From contig NC_020453.1 in assembly GCF_000344805.1 (NCBI RefSeq), positions 1,240,001 to 1,304,000 on the forward strand: DNA of 64,000 bases, in the 5' to 3' direction. Below, piece by piece: positions 54,199-62,576 of this stretch (position 1 is its first letter; each line of letters starts with the position of its first letter). The notes below the pieces were generated by a model. The model ran no database searches. It had not been told where the DNA came from and was given only the letters and a program-made list of their open reading frames with translations. Made by a program: the position numbers and the translations under genes. The stretch comes from Bradyrhizobium oligotrophicum S58. GTDB taxonomy: Bacteria; Pseudomonadota; Alphaproteobacteria; Rhizobiales; Xanthobacteraceae.

Positions 54199-55590
54199 AT
54201 GAGCAACACGATGTGGGGCGGACGGTTCTCGGAGCGTCCCGACGAGATCATGGAGGACATCAACGTCTCGATCGACGTCGATCGCCATCTCTATGCGCAG
54301 GATATCGCCGCTTCCAAGGCGCACGCCGCCATGCTCGCCGCCCAGGGCATCATCACCACGGGTGATGCGAAAAATATCGGCAAGGGTCTAGACACGATTC
54401 TGTCAGAGATCACCAAGGGTTCCTTCGAGTTCAAGCGGGCCCTGGAAGACATCCATATGAACGTCGAGAGCCGCCTCAGCGAGCTGATCGGCCCCGCCGC
54501 CGGCCGCCTGCACACCGCGCGCTCCCGCAACGACCAGGTCGCGACCGATTTCCGCCTGTTCGTGCGCGACGAGATCGACGCCATCGACGCCGCGCTCGCA
54601 GCCTATCAGCACGCGCTGGCGACCCGCGCACTCGACTACGCCGGCACGGTCATGCCCGGCTTCACCCATCTGCAGACCGCCCAGCCCGTTACGTTCGGCC
54701 ACCATCTGCTCGCCTATGTCGAGATGGCCAGTCGCGACCGCGGCCGTTTCCTCGATGCCCGCAAGCGCCTCAACGAATCGCCGCTGGGCGCGGCCGCGCT
54801 CGCCGGCACCTCGTTCCCGATCGACCGCCACGCCACCGCCGAGGCGCTCGGCTTCGACCGCCCGATGGCCAATTCGCTCGACGCCGTGTCGGACCGCGAC
54901 TTCGTGCTGGAGACGCTCTCCGCCGCCTCGATCTGCGCGGTGCACCTGTCGCGCTTCGCCGAGGAGATCGTGATCTGGACCTCGCCGCTGGTCGGCCTGA
55001 TCAAGCTGTCGGACAAGTTCACCACCGGCTCCTCGATCATGCCGCAGAAGCGCAATCCTGATGCCGCCGAGCTGGTGCGCGCCAAGACCGGCCGCGTCAT
55101 CGGCGCGCTCAACGGCCTCCTGATCGTGATGAAGGGCCTGCCGCTCGCCTACCAGAAGGACATGCAGGAGGATAAGCAGGGCGCGATGGAGGCGTTTGCG
55201 GCGCTGTCGCTCGCCGTGCGCGCCATGACCGGCATGGCGCTCGACCTCGTGCCCGACGAGGCCCGCATGAAGGCCGCCGCCGGCGAGGGCTACGCCACCG
55301 CCACCGACCTCGCCGACTGGCTGGTGCGCACCCTGAAGATGCCGTTCCGCGAGGCCCATCACGTGACGGGACGCATCGTCGCGCTCGCCGCCAAGCAAGG
55401 CGTGGCGCTGCACGAGCTGCCGCTGCAGGCGATGCAGGAGGTCGAGCCGAAGATCACGGCCGAGGTGCTCGGCGTGCTCTCGGTCGAAGCGTCCGTGAAG
55501 AGCCGCACCAGCTATGGCGGCACCGCGCCGAAGAACGTGGCGTCGCAAGCCAAGGCCTGGCTGAAGCGGCTGGAAAAACAGCGAAAGTAG
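54199..55590 (+). CDS. argH: Argininosuccinate lyase
   Basis: Start at 54199 gives [20 protein letters not shown], the normal opening. The 463-residue enzyme has the fumarase-superfamily loop [20 protein letters not shown] and [17 protein letters not shown]. It splits argininosuccinate into arginine and fumarate. It heads the likely operon argH-lptM-like-lysA. Confidence 0.97.
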   Translation: MSNTMWGGRFSERPDEIMEDINVSIDVDRHLYAQDIAASKAHAAMLAAQGIITTGDAKNIGKGLDTILSEITKGSFEFKRALEDIHMNVESRLSELIGPAAGRLHTARSRNDQVATDFRLFVRDEIDAIDAALAAYQHALATRALDYAGTVMPGFTHLQTAQPVTFGHHLLAYVEMASRDRGRFLDARKRLNESPLGAAALAGTSFPIDRHATAEALGFDRPMANSLDAVSDRDFVLETLSAASICAVHLSRFAEEIVIWTSPLVGLIKLSDKFTTGSSIMPQKRNPDAAELVRAKTGRVIGALNGLLIVMKGLPLAYQKDMQEDKQGAMEAFAALSLAVRAMTGMALDLVPDEARMKAAAGEGYATATDLADWLVRTLKMPFREAHHVTGRIVALAAKQGVALHELPLQAMQEVEPKITAEVLGVLSVEASVKSRTSYGGTAPKNVASQAKAWLKRLEKQRK

Positions 55591-55673
55591 GGCTGCTGTC
55601 CGAAATTTGACCGGTCCGGCGTGGCACTCCGGCACTCGTCAGGCGGGGGCAATCTCTGTATGGTGCCGCCCGC

Positions 55674-55967
55674 ATGGGGATCTCACACGTGAATCGCAGC
55701 CGTCGTCCAACCTCCGCCGCCCGGGCCGTCCTCGTCCTCGGCGCCACAGCTCTTCTGCTGGCCGCCTGCGGCCGCAAGGGCCCGTTGGACCTGCCGGCGA
55801 ACTCCCCGCCCGCTCCGCAGATGTCCGCCGCCCCAGCCGACACCGCCACCGACACTGCCAACAAACCCGGCCTGTTCAACTCCGGCTACGGCGCCGACGC
55901 CGCCCCCGCCGCCACCCGCGGCCAGAAGAAACCCTTCTTCCTGGATCCGCTGCTCGACAGCAAATAG
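55674..55967 (+). CDS. LptM/YifL-like small lipoprotein
   Basis: 97 residues. A basic N-terminus and hydrophobic stretch end in the lipobox LLAAC, followed by GRKGPLDLP, the hallmark of LptM-type lipoproteins. LptM helps LptD oxidation and LPS transport assembly in E. coli. The rest is Pro/Ala/Thr-rich. Located between argH and lysA as is usual in proteobacteria. Confidence 0.88.
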   Translation: MGISHVNRSRRPTSAARAVLVLGATALLLAACGRKGPLDLPANSPPAPQMSAAPADTATDTANKPGLFNSGYGADAAPAATRGQKKPFFLDPLLDSK

Positions 55968-55993
55968 GGTACGAACTCAGCTCGCTGAGCGGT

Positions 55994-56165
55994 TGGTGCC
56001 ACCCTCCCCTGGAGGGGGAGGGTCGCCTCACGTTGAGCGAAGCGAAACGCGAGGCGGGGTGGGGTGATCTCTCCACGCACACCGCCGTCGCGGAGACATC
56101 ACCCCACCCCGCTCGCCCGCTTCGCGTGCGATCGACCCTCCTCCTCCAGGGGAGGGTGGCAGCGT
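55994..56165. repeat. Large imperfect palindrome between the lipoprotein gene and lysA
   Basis: Two arms of about 65-80 bp are inverted copies: the left begins GTGCCACCCTCCCCTGGAGG and the right ends CCTCCAGGGGAGGGTGGCA. The inner half has CGAGGCGGGGTGGGGTGAT against ATCACCCCACCCCGCTCG. It is a typical bradyrhizobial intergenic repeat and could fold into a long hairpin that reduces read-through into lysA or protects mRNA ends. Confidence 0.85.
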
Positions 56166-56242
56166 GAATTGACATTCCCGCTGGTTTCCCGGCAATTCGC
56201 CGCCACAATCCCCTCTCGCAGCCCCGCGCGCGGACCTGACCC

Positions 56243-57508
56243 ATGAACCATTTCGACTACCGCGACGGCGTGCTGCACGCCGAGGCCGTCAATCTCACCT
56301 CACTCGCGGCCACCGTCGGGACCCCGTTCTACTGCTACTCCACCGCCACGCTTGAGCGGCACTACCGCGTGTTCGCGGACGCCTTCGCCGGCCAGGACGT
56401 CTTGATCTGCTACGCGATGAAGGCCAATTCCAACCAGTCGGTGCTGCGCACGCTCGCCAAGCTGGGCGCCGGCGCCGACGTCGTCTCCGGCGGCGAGCTG
56501 AAGCGCGCGCTGGCGGCCGGCATCCCCGCACGGAAGATCGTGTTCTCAGGCGTCGGCAAGACAGAGGCCGAGCTGCGCGCCGCGCTCGCGGCCGACATCC
56601 ACTGCCTCAACATCGAGTCCGAGCCCGAGCTCGATCTGCTGGCGCGGCTCGCCCAGGAGACCGGCCACACCGCCCGCATCTCGGTGCGCGTCAACCCGGA
56701 CGTCGATGCCGGCACGCACGCCAAGATCTCGACCGGCAAGTCGGAGAACAAGTTCGGCATTCCCTTGGAGCACGCCCGCAAGGTCTACGCCCGCGCGGCC
56801 AAGATGAAGGGCATCGCCGTCACCGGCGTCGACGTCCACATCGGCAGCCAGATCACCGATCTCGGCCCCATGGAGACCGCGTTCCGCATCCTCACCGAGT
56901 TCGTGCAGACCCTGCGCGCCGATGGCCACACCATCAGCCACGTCGATTTCGGCGGCGGCCTCGGCATCCCCTATCACCTCGACGGTGCGGTGCCGCCGGA
57001 GCCCGCCGCCTATGCCGCGATGGTCAAGCGCATCTCGCACAATCTCGGCTGCACCCTGATGTTCGAGCCCGGCCGCATGATCGTCGGCAATGCCGGCATC
57101 CTCGTCGCCAAGGTGATCTATGTGAAGCACGGCGAGGCCAAGAACTTCGTCATCATCGACGCCGCGATGAACGACCTGATCCGCCCGACGCTCTACGAGG
57201 CCCATCACGACATCCTGCCCGTGAAGCAGCCCGCGCCGAACGCGCCGGCGTTCGTGGCCGATGTCGTCGGGCCGGTCTGCGAAAGCGGCGACTACCTCGC
57301 CCTCGACCGCGCGCTGCCCGAACCTGCGCCCGGCGACCTCCTCGCCATCATGACCGCAGGCGCCTACGGCGCCGTGCAGGCCTGCACCTACAACACCCGC
57401 GCGCTGGTGCCCGAGGTGCTGGTGAAGGGGGATCAGGCCGCGGTGATCCGGCCGCGGATCGAGGTCGAGCAGCTGATCGCGATGGATACGCCGGCGCCGT
57501 GGTTGTGA
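56243..57508 (+). CDS. lysA: Diaminopimelate decarboxylase
   Basis: The 421-residue enzyme has the PLP lysine in YAMKANSNQSVL, the phosphate-binding HIGSQI, FGGGLGIPY, MFEPGRMIV and the catalytic CESGDYLA. It makes lysine from meso-diaminopimelate. Last core gene before the accessory segment. Confidence 0.97.
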   Translation: MNHFDYRDGVLHAEAVNLTSLAATVGTPFYCYSTATLERHYRVFADAFAGQDVLICYAMKANSNQSVLRTLAKLGAGADVVSGGELKRALAAGIPARKIVFSGVGKTEAELRAALAADIHCLNIESEPELDLLARLAQETGHTARISVRVNPDVDAGTHAKISTGKSENKFGIPLEHARKVYARAAKMKGIAVTGVDVHIGSQITDLGPMETAFRILTEFVQTLRADGHTISHVDFGGGLGIPYHLDGAVPPEPAAYAAMVKRISHNLGCTLMFEPGRMIVGNAGILVAKVIYVKHGEAKNFVIIDAAMNDLIRPTLYEAHHDILPVKQPAPNAPAFVADVVGPVCESGDYLALDRALPEPAPGDLLAIMTAGAYGAVQACTYNTRALVPEVLVKGDQAAVIRPRIEVEQLIAMDTPAPWL

Positions 57509-57674
57509 GGGGATGCGTCGTAAGTTGGACAATCCGGATCGAACAATCCCGGTCTGATCTGACGTGAATGATGCTGGATGGCGCAAGCCTTCGCTTGATG
57601 CGCGCGTCAAGTCGCCACAGAGTACGACACGACCGTTTCCGATGTCCGCGTCGCATTGAATATGGACATGTAAG

Positions 57675-57790
57675 CCCCACTGTCATCGTCCGCGAAAGCG
57701 GACGATCCAGTACGCCGTGACGTCTCGGTTCAATATCCACTGCCGCGGAGTACTGGATGCCCCGCTTTCGCGGAGCATGACAGCGGTGGA
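57675..57790. repeat. Inverted-repeat element at the 5' end of the argC fragment
   Basis: Two related arms face each other: 57675-57720 (ACTGTCATCGTCCGCGAAAG...) and 57746-57790 (inverse: ...CTTTCGCGGAGCATGACAGC). The left arm is itself a hairpin with stem GTCCGC-GAAA-GCGGAC. This type of element is common in bradyrhizobial intergenic DNA. It ends 16 bp before the argC-like frame starts. Confidence 0.85.
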
Positions 57791-57805
57791 GGCGGCGAGA
57801 GCGCG

Positions 57806-58397
57806 ACCCACAAGCTTCCCGGCGGCCGCGCTGACCCCGCTGGCGCCGCTGCTCGCCGACCGGCCGATCGCGCCCGAGAACATCGTGATCGACGCCAAGA
57901 CCGGCATCTCCGGCGCCGGCCGTGGCGGCGGCAGTGGCTTCGGCTACGCCGAGAGCAACGAGAACCTGATCCCCTACGGCCTGCTCAGGCACGTCCACAT
58001 GCCCGAGATCGAAAGCACGATCGCGCGTATCAGCGGCGGCAGCGCCGCCGGGCTGGTATTCACGCCGCATCTGGTGCCGATGACCCGCGGCATCCTCGCC
58101 ACCATCTACGCCCGCGGCCGCGCCACCACCGAGCAGTGTCTGAACGCCGCCCGCCGCTTCTACGAAGGCCGCGCCTTCGTCCGCGTCACCGACAAGCCGC
58201 CGCAGACCAAATGGGCCACCGGCTCCAACCTCGCCTTCGTCAGCTACGCCGCCGACCCCGAGCGCAACCTGGTAATCGCGATGGGCGTCGTCGACAATCT
58301 CGGCAAGGGCGCGGCGGGGCAGGCGGTGCAGAACGCGAATTTGATGTGCGGGCTGCCGGAGACTGCGGGGCTGGATGGGGCGCCGGTTTGGCCGTGA
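57806..58397 (+). pseudogene. argC: argC fragment (C-terminal half of N-acetyl-gamma-glutamyl-phosphate reductase)
   Basis: From about 57806 the frame reads PTSFPAAALTPLAPLLADRP, then ENIVIDAKTGISGAGR, NENLIPYGLLRHVHMPEIES, VFTPHLVPMTRGILATIYAR and GAAGQAVQNANLMCGLPETA, all strong ArgC signatures. ArgC needs about 310-350 residues; only about 197 are present. It begins just after the expected catalytic NPGCY motif, so the NAD domain and active-site Cys are lost. The open frame upstream (57717-57805) comes from the repeat. A working argC must be elsewhere. Confidence 0.88.
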
Positions 58398-58434
58398 GGG
58401 TTTTGCCGAGTCTATCCTAGTCGTCACGGTGACG

Positions 58435-58480
58435 GATGTAGAGCATGGCAACGCCAAGAACTTCGTGAGCATCGATGTCG
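58435..58480 (+). pseudogene. Possible lysA-derived scrap
   Basis: Over 46 bp this matches a segment of lysA (coding KHGEAKNFVIIDA at about 57119-57164) at roughly 36 of 46 positions by my hand count; the core GCCAAGAACTTCGT is identical. It translates here as EHGNAKNFVSID. It could be a decayed duplicate of lysA left next to the argC fragment, or chance. Confidence 0.35.
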
Positions 58481-58555
58481 TGGCTGTGAGGGGCAGGGCT
58501 GTTCGCGGGCCGGCATCTCGTGAATTAATCACTCCCCAACCAAAGGCAGCGTCGT

Positions 58556-58705
58556 CTAAAACCAGCACTCCTGATAGACGCGGCAATAGGCTCCTGTGAA
58601 CCTGTTCCGATGATTAAATCCATCGGTCTGTTCAAACCGCAGCATCCACGCGCCAACCAACGTCGCGAAAACGATCGCTCCTGCCAAAATTATCCGGCTG
58701 TCCAT
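58556..58705 (-). CDS. 49-residue membrane-anchored small protein
   Basis: Reading the minus strand from the ATG at 58705 gives MDSRIILAGAIVFATLVGAW, then a polar, aromatic-rich tail (residues 21-49) ending in YCRVYQECWF, with Cys41 and Cys47. One clear membrane helix precedes a short periplasmic tail. It looks coherent and resembles small proteins I have seen in bradyrhizobia, but I cannot name a family. The ribosome site is weak. Confidence 0.6.
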   Translation of the reverse strand: MDSRIILAGAIVFATLVGAWMLRFEQTDGFNHRNRFTGAYCRVYQECWF

Positions 58706-59000
58706 TTTGCACTCAGAGCAGTTGGGGACGTTATCAGATCCAGGGTAAAATACGGATAGCGTCTACGTTATTGAGTGCTGTCCCACTAGGACGCTCACCA
58801 ACGGAATTTAGGGCACTCGCGCATAGGGCAGATACTCTGGCCTTCAGTCCAGACGAGCAATGATAGGCACTGCTGTTCGCAAAAGAACGTTCATTAAGGC
58901 GCCATCCTGGTCTTGGACTGGCCCTTGGACTCTAGAAAACGCGCTATGCAAAGTATATACTATAGATTAGTCGCCGGCTGGGCGCTCCCGGCTTGGTGAC
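58706..59000. other. AT-richer intergenic stretch, nothing recognised
   Basis: Composition is more AT-rich than most of the window. No coding frame, repeat or RNA was identified in these bases. Confidence 0.35.
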
Positions 59001-59034
59001 TTGGATCGCCATGGCTGCAACCACGGCGATCCAA
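59001..59034. terminator. Strong inverted repeat next to the tRNA-like sequence
   Basis: A perfect 10-bp stem, TTGGATCGCC with GGCGATCCAA, extended inward past one mismatch by TGG/CCA, closes a 6-nt loop. It sits 14 bp beyond the 3' end of the minus-strand tRNA-like sequence. No T run follows on either strand, so it may be a transcript end or a protein site. Confidence 0.55.
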
Positions 59035-59047
59035 TCGCATACGATGC

Positions 59048-59120
59048 TTGAGGGAGCCGGATTCGGACCGACATCTCCAAGCCTTTAGGGGCGGGTGTCC
59101 TACCATTGGACGAGCCCCGA
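59048..59120 (-). tRNA. tRNA-like sequence with degenerate anticodon arm (probable pseudo-tRNA)
   Basis: The minus strand, 73 nt, has a D-arm GTCC-AATGGTA-GGAC with the conserved A14, GG and A21, and a T-arm GTCGG-TCCGAAT-CCGGC, both at correct spacing. The acceptor stem pairs at only about five of seven positions, and the anticodon arm region (CCCGCCCCTAAAGGCTTGG) cannot form a standard 5-bp stem with a 7-nt loop. If the loop is CCCTAAA the anticodon would read CTA, but position 33 would be C, not U. No CCA is encoded. I regard it as a decayed tRNA. Confidence 0.4.
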
Positions 59121-59136
59121 AAACTGAGCCGATTGA

Positions 59137-59182
59137 GGGCCACTACCTTTCCTCGTGAGGGAGCCGGGTAGTGGCCCTTTCC
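59137..59182. terminator. Rho-independent terminator-like hairpin
   Basis: A perfect 11-bp stem, GGGCCACTACC with GGTAGTGGCCC, encloses a smaller CCTC/GAGG hairpin and is followed by TTTCCT on the plus strand. It would isolate the retron-side genes from transcripts coming from the left. Confidence 0.7.
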
Positions 59183-59301
59183 TATGTGGTCCTCGCCTCG
59201 CGCGCCGGTCGACAGTTAACGCCGAGGCTCCAGTCCTATCAGCATGTCACCCTCCGCAAACCATGAGTCGCATAATACACAGCGCGGCTCAACGGTCAAT
59301 A

Positions 59302-59328
59302 TCTTGTCAGAAGATATCTTCATCAAGA
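59302..59328. promoter_or_regulatory. Candidate operator: nested dyad upstream of the 59422 gene
   Basis: A perfect 12-bp palindrome GAAGATATCTTC (59310-59321) is flanked by a second, outer inverted repeat TCTTG...CAAGA. The whole dyad spans 27 bp, 94 bp before the start codon at 59422. Such nested symmetry fits a dimeric repressor site; the winged-helix-like product of the next gene could bind it. Confidence 0.5.
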
Positions 59329-59421
59329 CAGACTGACTAGCATCTTATCTCTACCAGACTTCCTATCTTGCCTCAGTTTGACTGGCTGTTATAAGAGGCG
59401 CTGAAAACCGAGGAGCGGCGA

Positions 59422-60327
59422 ATGACGAACAGTGAGGACTTTGAAGACCGCGCGCGAAAGGAACGTAGCCCATCTTACCCGTTTATCTCTCTGCCTAAGG
59501 CCCTTGAGCGCGCTAAGGCGTTTGACGAGGCTCACCGCCGCAGCGCTGCGCGCTTGGCGACAGTCGCCGGAACGTGGGGGTATTCACCATCGAGTAGCGG
59601 GTTGCTTCAAACGGCCTCCGCTCTGAAAGCTTACGGCCTTTTGGAAGATAGTGGAAGGGGCGACGACCGGAAAGTGCAGCTTTCCGATCTTGCGCAGAGG
59701 ATCCTTCACGATGCCCGCCCGGGGGCTCGCGAAGCGGCCATCAGGGAAGCCGCAATGCGCCCTCGATTATTCTCAGAATATGGGGAAAAATGGCTTCCTC
59801 AGCGTCCTAGCGACAGTCACTGCCTAAGCGAATTGCGGTTGGACAGAGGCTTTACCGAAGCTGCCGCGAGCTTGTTCTTGCGATCGTTTGACGAGACTGT
59901 CGCCTTCTCGGGTCTTAAAGAGATTGATAAGTCATCAAATGATCTTGACCAGGATGGGCAAGCAGTAGCGGTAAATCTGGGCCGATCGGCTCCCATGAGT
60001 ACTCAACTATCTTCAGCGTCTGGCGTTGGATTGCGCGGTGCGAGAATGGGGACCTATCCCCATCAGACTGGATCAGGTGCGCAGGCCCAGGAGGCCGGGA
60101 TTGCAATGCAGCCGCCGCGAGCCACGTTGCCTCTTCCTGAAGGAATGGCCGCGCTGGAAATTCCGCAGCGATTGTCCCGGAAGAGCTGGGAGGCGCTTAG
60201 GGCTTGGACCGACCTGATGGTCTCCTTGTCTGAGCCCATGCCAGATCACCTGCGTAGTCAAGCTGGCGATAGTTCAGGAGATCGGCATTCAGGGGGCGAT
60301 GATGAGGATCGTGATTCTCGGGATTAG
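59422..60327 (+). CDS. Hypothetical protein with winged-helix-like N-terminal domain, neighbour of the retron-type RT
   Basis: The ATG follows CGAGGAGCGGCG. The 301-residue protein has a widespread but unnamed N-terminal domain (residues about 15-165): SPSYPFISLPKALERAKAFD, WGYSPSSSGLLQTASALKAY, GLLEDSGRGDDRKVQLSDLA and RPRLFSEYGEKWLPQRPSD. The pattern suggests a winged helix acting on DNA or as a regulator. The C-terminal half is Ser/Gly/Gln-rich with an acidic tail. It may be the accessory protein or regulator of the retron unit; its codon use is AT-richer than the core genes. Confidence 0.72.
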   Translation: MTNSEDFEDRARKERSPSYPFISLPKALERAKAFDEAHRRSAARLATVAGTWGYSPSSSGLLQTASALKAYGLLEDSGRGDDRKVQLSDLAQRILHDARPGAREAAIREAAMRPRLFSEYGEKWLPQRPSDSHCLSELRLDRGFTEAAASLFLRSFDETVAFSGLKEIDKSSNDLDQDGQAVAVNLGRSAPMSTQLSSASGVGLRGARMGTYPHQTGSGAQAQEAGIAMQPPRATLPLPEGMAALEIPQRLSRKSWEALRAWTDLMVSLSEPMPDHLRSQAGDSSGDRHSGGDDEDRDSRD

Positions 60328-60577
60328 GATAAGCCCTCTCTTGGGAGCATTCCCCGGGCCAGTGCACTTCATGACGGCCAAGGCGGCGAGGCGGAGGACT
60401 TCAGTGCGCTGTCATGATGCGTGCGAATGATAGATCGCATGTTCATCGTGAATTTTGGCCGTTGTCACCGAAGGAGGCGCGTATACCTGCGCTGCTCGTA
60501 CGGCTTATGCAGGGGGCGATCTGCATGAGCGAGTCGACTCCGACCCGTAATTGCAGGGGCACATCTAGGGTGATCAT

Positions 60578-60786
60578 TTCGGGCGTTAGAGGTCTGAGAT
60601 CGTCATGCCAGCCCAAGCTCTGCATAGAACTACGCTGGTGTTCCCAGCCGGACGAAAGATGGCCGGTTGCAGTTGCGTGACTCAGACATCTTAGGTATGG
60701 CTTCCATTAAGCGCCCCCTCGCATACCGCGCTGTCGTAACTGCGGCGTCTGACTCAACGGTTGATAATATGATCCGCGGCCCGAAT
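60578..60786 (+). ncRNA. Candidate retron msr-msd RNA
   Basis: Upstream of the RT I find a nested set of complementary segments. Outer pair: TTCGGGC (60578-60584) with GCCCGAA (60779-60785), possible a1/a2. Inside: a stem at 60606-60640 (TGCCAGC with GCTGGTG), another at 60645-60669 (CAGCCGG with CCGGTTG), and a long hairpin with GCAGTTGCG (60669-60677) pairing CGTAACTGC (60735-60743) and an inner GGTATG/CATACC. GTTAG follows the 5' arm, where retrons keep the priming G. An alternative pairing GTCTGAG (60592) with CTCAGAC (60681) competes. Found by eye, so structure is tentative. Confidence 0.33.
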
Positions 60787-60826
60787 CCTATGGGAACGGG
60801 CGAGAAGGAGGGGGCGCCCTTTCACC

Positions 60827-62392
60827 ATGCCTATGTTACCCAAAGCACTCGGGTCGGCTAACGACTTCTATGCGTATCTCGGTGTAGGGGCAGGCGAGCG
60901 AAAATTCTTAGAAAATCACGCTTTTCATCGATACACGCAAATACAGGTTCCGAAGCGGCGCGGCGGAAATCGACTTTTGATGGTGCCGGAGCGAAGGCTA
61001 AAGTTTCTACAGCGCAAAACGCACCAACTCCTGCTTCAGCTTTACACTCCCCGTGCACCCGTGCATGGTTTCGTTAAACAAAGGGGCGCGATCACTAATG
61101 CCGGTGAACATCAGAGGCGACCGTACCTCCTCAATATTGACGTTCGCAACTTCTTCGGAGTGATCTCTCGGCGCCGAGTGCGCGGAATGCTAGCAAGCAT
61201 GGGGCTTCCGGACGAGACTGCAGAAGCAATATGCTCGATCTGCGTCACAGCAAACCAACTCCCGCAGGGTGCTCCGACCTCTCCGATCCTTTCAAACTTA
61301 GTGGCCTATCGTCTCGACCGAGATCTTATGACGTTCGCGAAAGCGTATCGATTGAGATACACACGTTATGCGGACGACATCTCATTCTCAAGCTATGCAC
61401 CTCCGCTGGCGCTCTTTAACGCCGGGTTACCTATCCCCGGCAGGGTGAAGCCAGATCAACTTTCGGTCGCACTTGCTGCAGCGTTTTCCTCCAACGGTTT
61501 CGAAGTTGCTGCTGACAAGGTGTGGTATGCCGGTCCAAAAACACGGAAGGAGGTTACGGGCCTCGTCGTAAACGAATTCACGAATGTAAGGCGCACGTTC
61601 ATCCGCAACCTTCGCGCGGCTCTTTATAAGACAGAGAAATTGGGGCTTGCGGCGGCGCAATCCGATTATCAGAAGAAATACAAGACGCAATCGACCTTGG
61701 AGCAGATCCTTCGTGGACGACTGGAATGGGTCGCGCAAGTTCGAGGGCGTAGCTTCGGCCCCTATCGAACTCTCGCCAAGCGGTTCAATCAGCTGTTTCC
61801 TAATTCCCCAATTCCGATCTCTCCGACTTATGATGAAGTTGCAGAGCGTTCAGTTTGGGTGGTCGAGTTTTGGATCGACGAAGCAAGTAACGGGCAAGGA
61901 ACTGCTTTCTTCCTTGAGAGTGTTGGATTAGTGACGGCTCATCACGTCCTAGAAAGTTTGCCTTCGGGTGCGACGGCGGACCTCTTTAGGCCAAGTAACG
62001 GCGGCAAGAAATTCAAAGCTTGGCCATCGAGCCGCAAATGTCCCTATCGCGACTTAATGATACTAGAACATGACGTGCCACCAAGCGAATACCTTAGTTT
62101 ACCTGTGGTAACGTCCCCTGAACGACCGCATGATCATATCGCGGCGCTTGGGTTCCCTGCTTACGCTCCGGGAGATCAGCTTAGCAAGAGATCAGGTCAG
62201 ATCCATGGAAGCGTCACGAGACATGCTGTGAAATTCGTGGAGGTCTCCGCAGTGCTGTCCGATGGTCTTAGCGGAGGGCCGATCGTAAATGATCTACATC
62301 AAGTGGTCGGTATTGCGCACAAGGGTGGAGGTTCGGAGCATAAGCAATTGGCTGTTGACGTTTCCGAGCTTCTCAAGCTCGCAACCGAATGA
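60827..62392 (+). CDS. Retron-type reverse transcriptase fused to a trypsin-like protease
   Basis: The 521-residue protein has an N-terminal RT (residues about 20-320) and a C-terminal serine protease (about 340-515). RT landmarks: the retron NAxxH motif as NAGEH (91-95), LLNIDVRNFF, LPQGAPTSPILSNL, the catalytic YADD (181-184), and the retron VTG motif in KEVTGLVVN (243-245). Protease landmarks: VTAHHV with His373, YRDLMIL with Asp409 and DGLSGGPIV with Ser482, so the triad looks intact. Start at 60827 or the in-frame ATG 6 bp later. No IS or group II intron maturase domain is visible. RT-protease fusions are, as I recall, one of the known retron classes, probably used in phage defence; the target of the protease is unknown. 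Confidence 0.9.
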   Translation: MPMLPKALGSANDFYAYLGVGAGERKFLENHAFHRYTQIQVPKRRGGNRLLMVPERRLKFLQRKTHQLLLQLYTPRAPVHGFVKQRGAITNAGEHQRRPYLLNIDVRNFFGVISRRRVRGMLASMGLPDETAEAICSICVTANQLPQGAPTSPILSNLVAYRLDRDLMTFAKAYRLRYTRYADDISFSSYAPPLALFNAGLPIPGRVKPDQLSVALAAAFSSNGFEVAADKVWYAGPKTRKEVTGLVVNEFTNVRRTFIRNLRAALYKTEKLGLAAAQSDYQKKYKTQSTLEQILRGRLEWVAQVRGRSFGPYRTLAKRFNQLFPNSPIPISPTYDEVAERSVWVVEFWIDEASNGQGTAFFLESVGLVTAHHVLESLPSGATADLFRPSNGGKKFKAWPSSRKCPYRDLMILEHDVPPSEYLSLPVVTSPERPHDHIAALGFPAYAPGDQLSKRSGQIHGSVTRHAVKFVEVSAVLSDGLSGGPIVNDLHQVVGIAHKGGGSEHKQLAVDVSELLKLATE

Positions 62393-62576
62393 CTATCGGT
62401 CTTGATGATTACACGGACTCAGCTCTTGTGATGCGTTCGCCGGGATGGCGCTGGCTAAGCTTTCCGTTTACGGTGATCTGCGTCGTGAATAGCTGAATTC
62501 ACGGGAGCCTTCCGCGCGCTTACCCTATTCAGGCGCCATTCCAAAACTCCTCTTGCGCTTTATCCGAAATCATGCT
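62393..62576. other. Short spacer after the RT gene
   Basis: No gene or clear terminator is seen. It leads directly into the interspersed repeat. Confidence 0.4.

Noticed and set aside
55994..56165. Large palindrome considered as an insertion sequence or CRISPR fragment
   Set aside because: No transposase frame, no regular spacers; it is a simple inverted repeat.
60592..60687. GTCTGAG/CTCAGAC pair considered as the retron a1/a2 ends
   Set aside because: It would leave the longer hairpin at 60669-60743 outside, so I prefer the outer TTCGGGC/GCCCGAA pair, though both remain possible.
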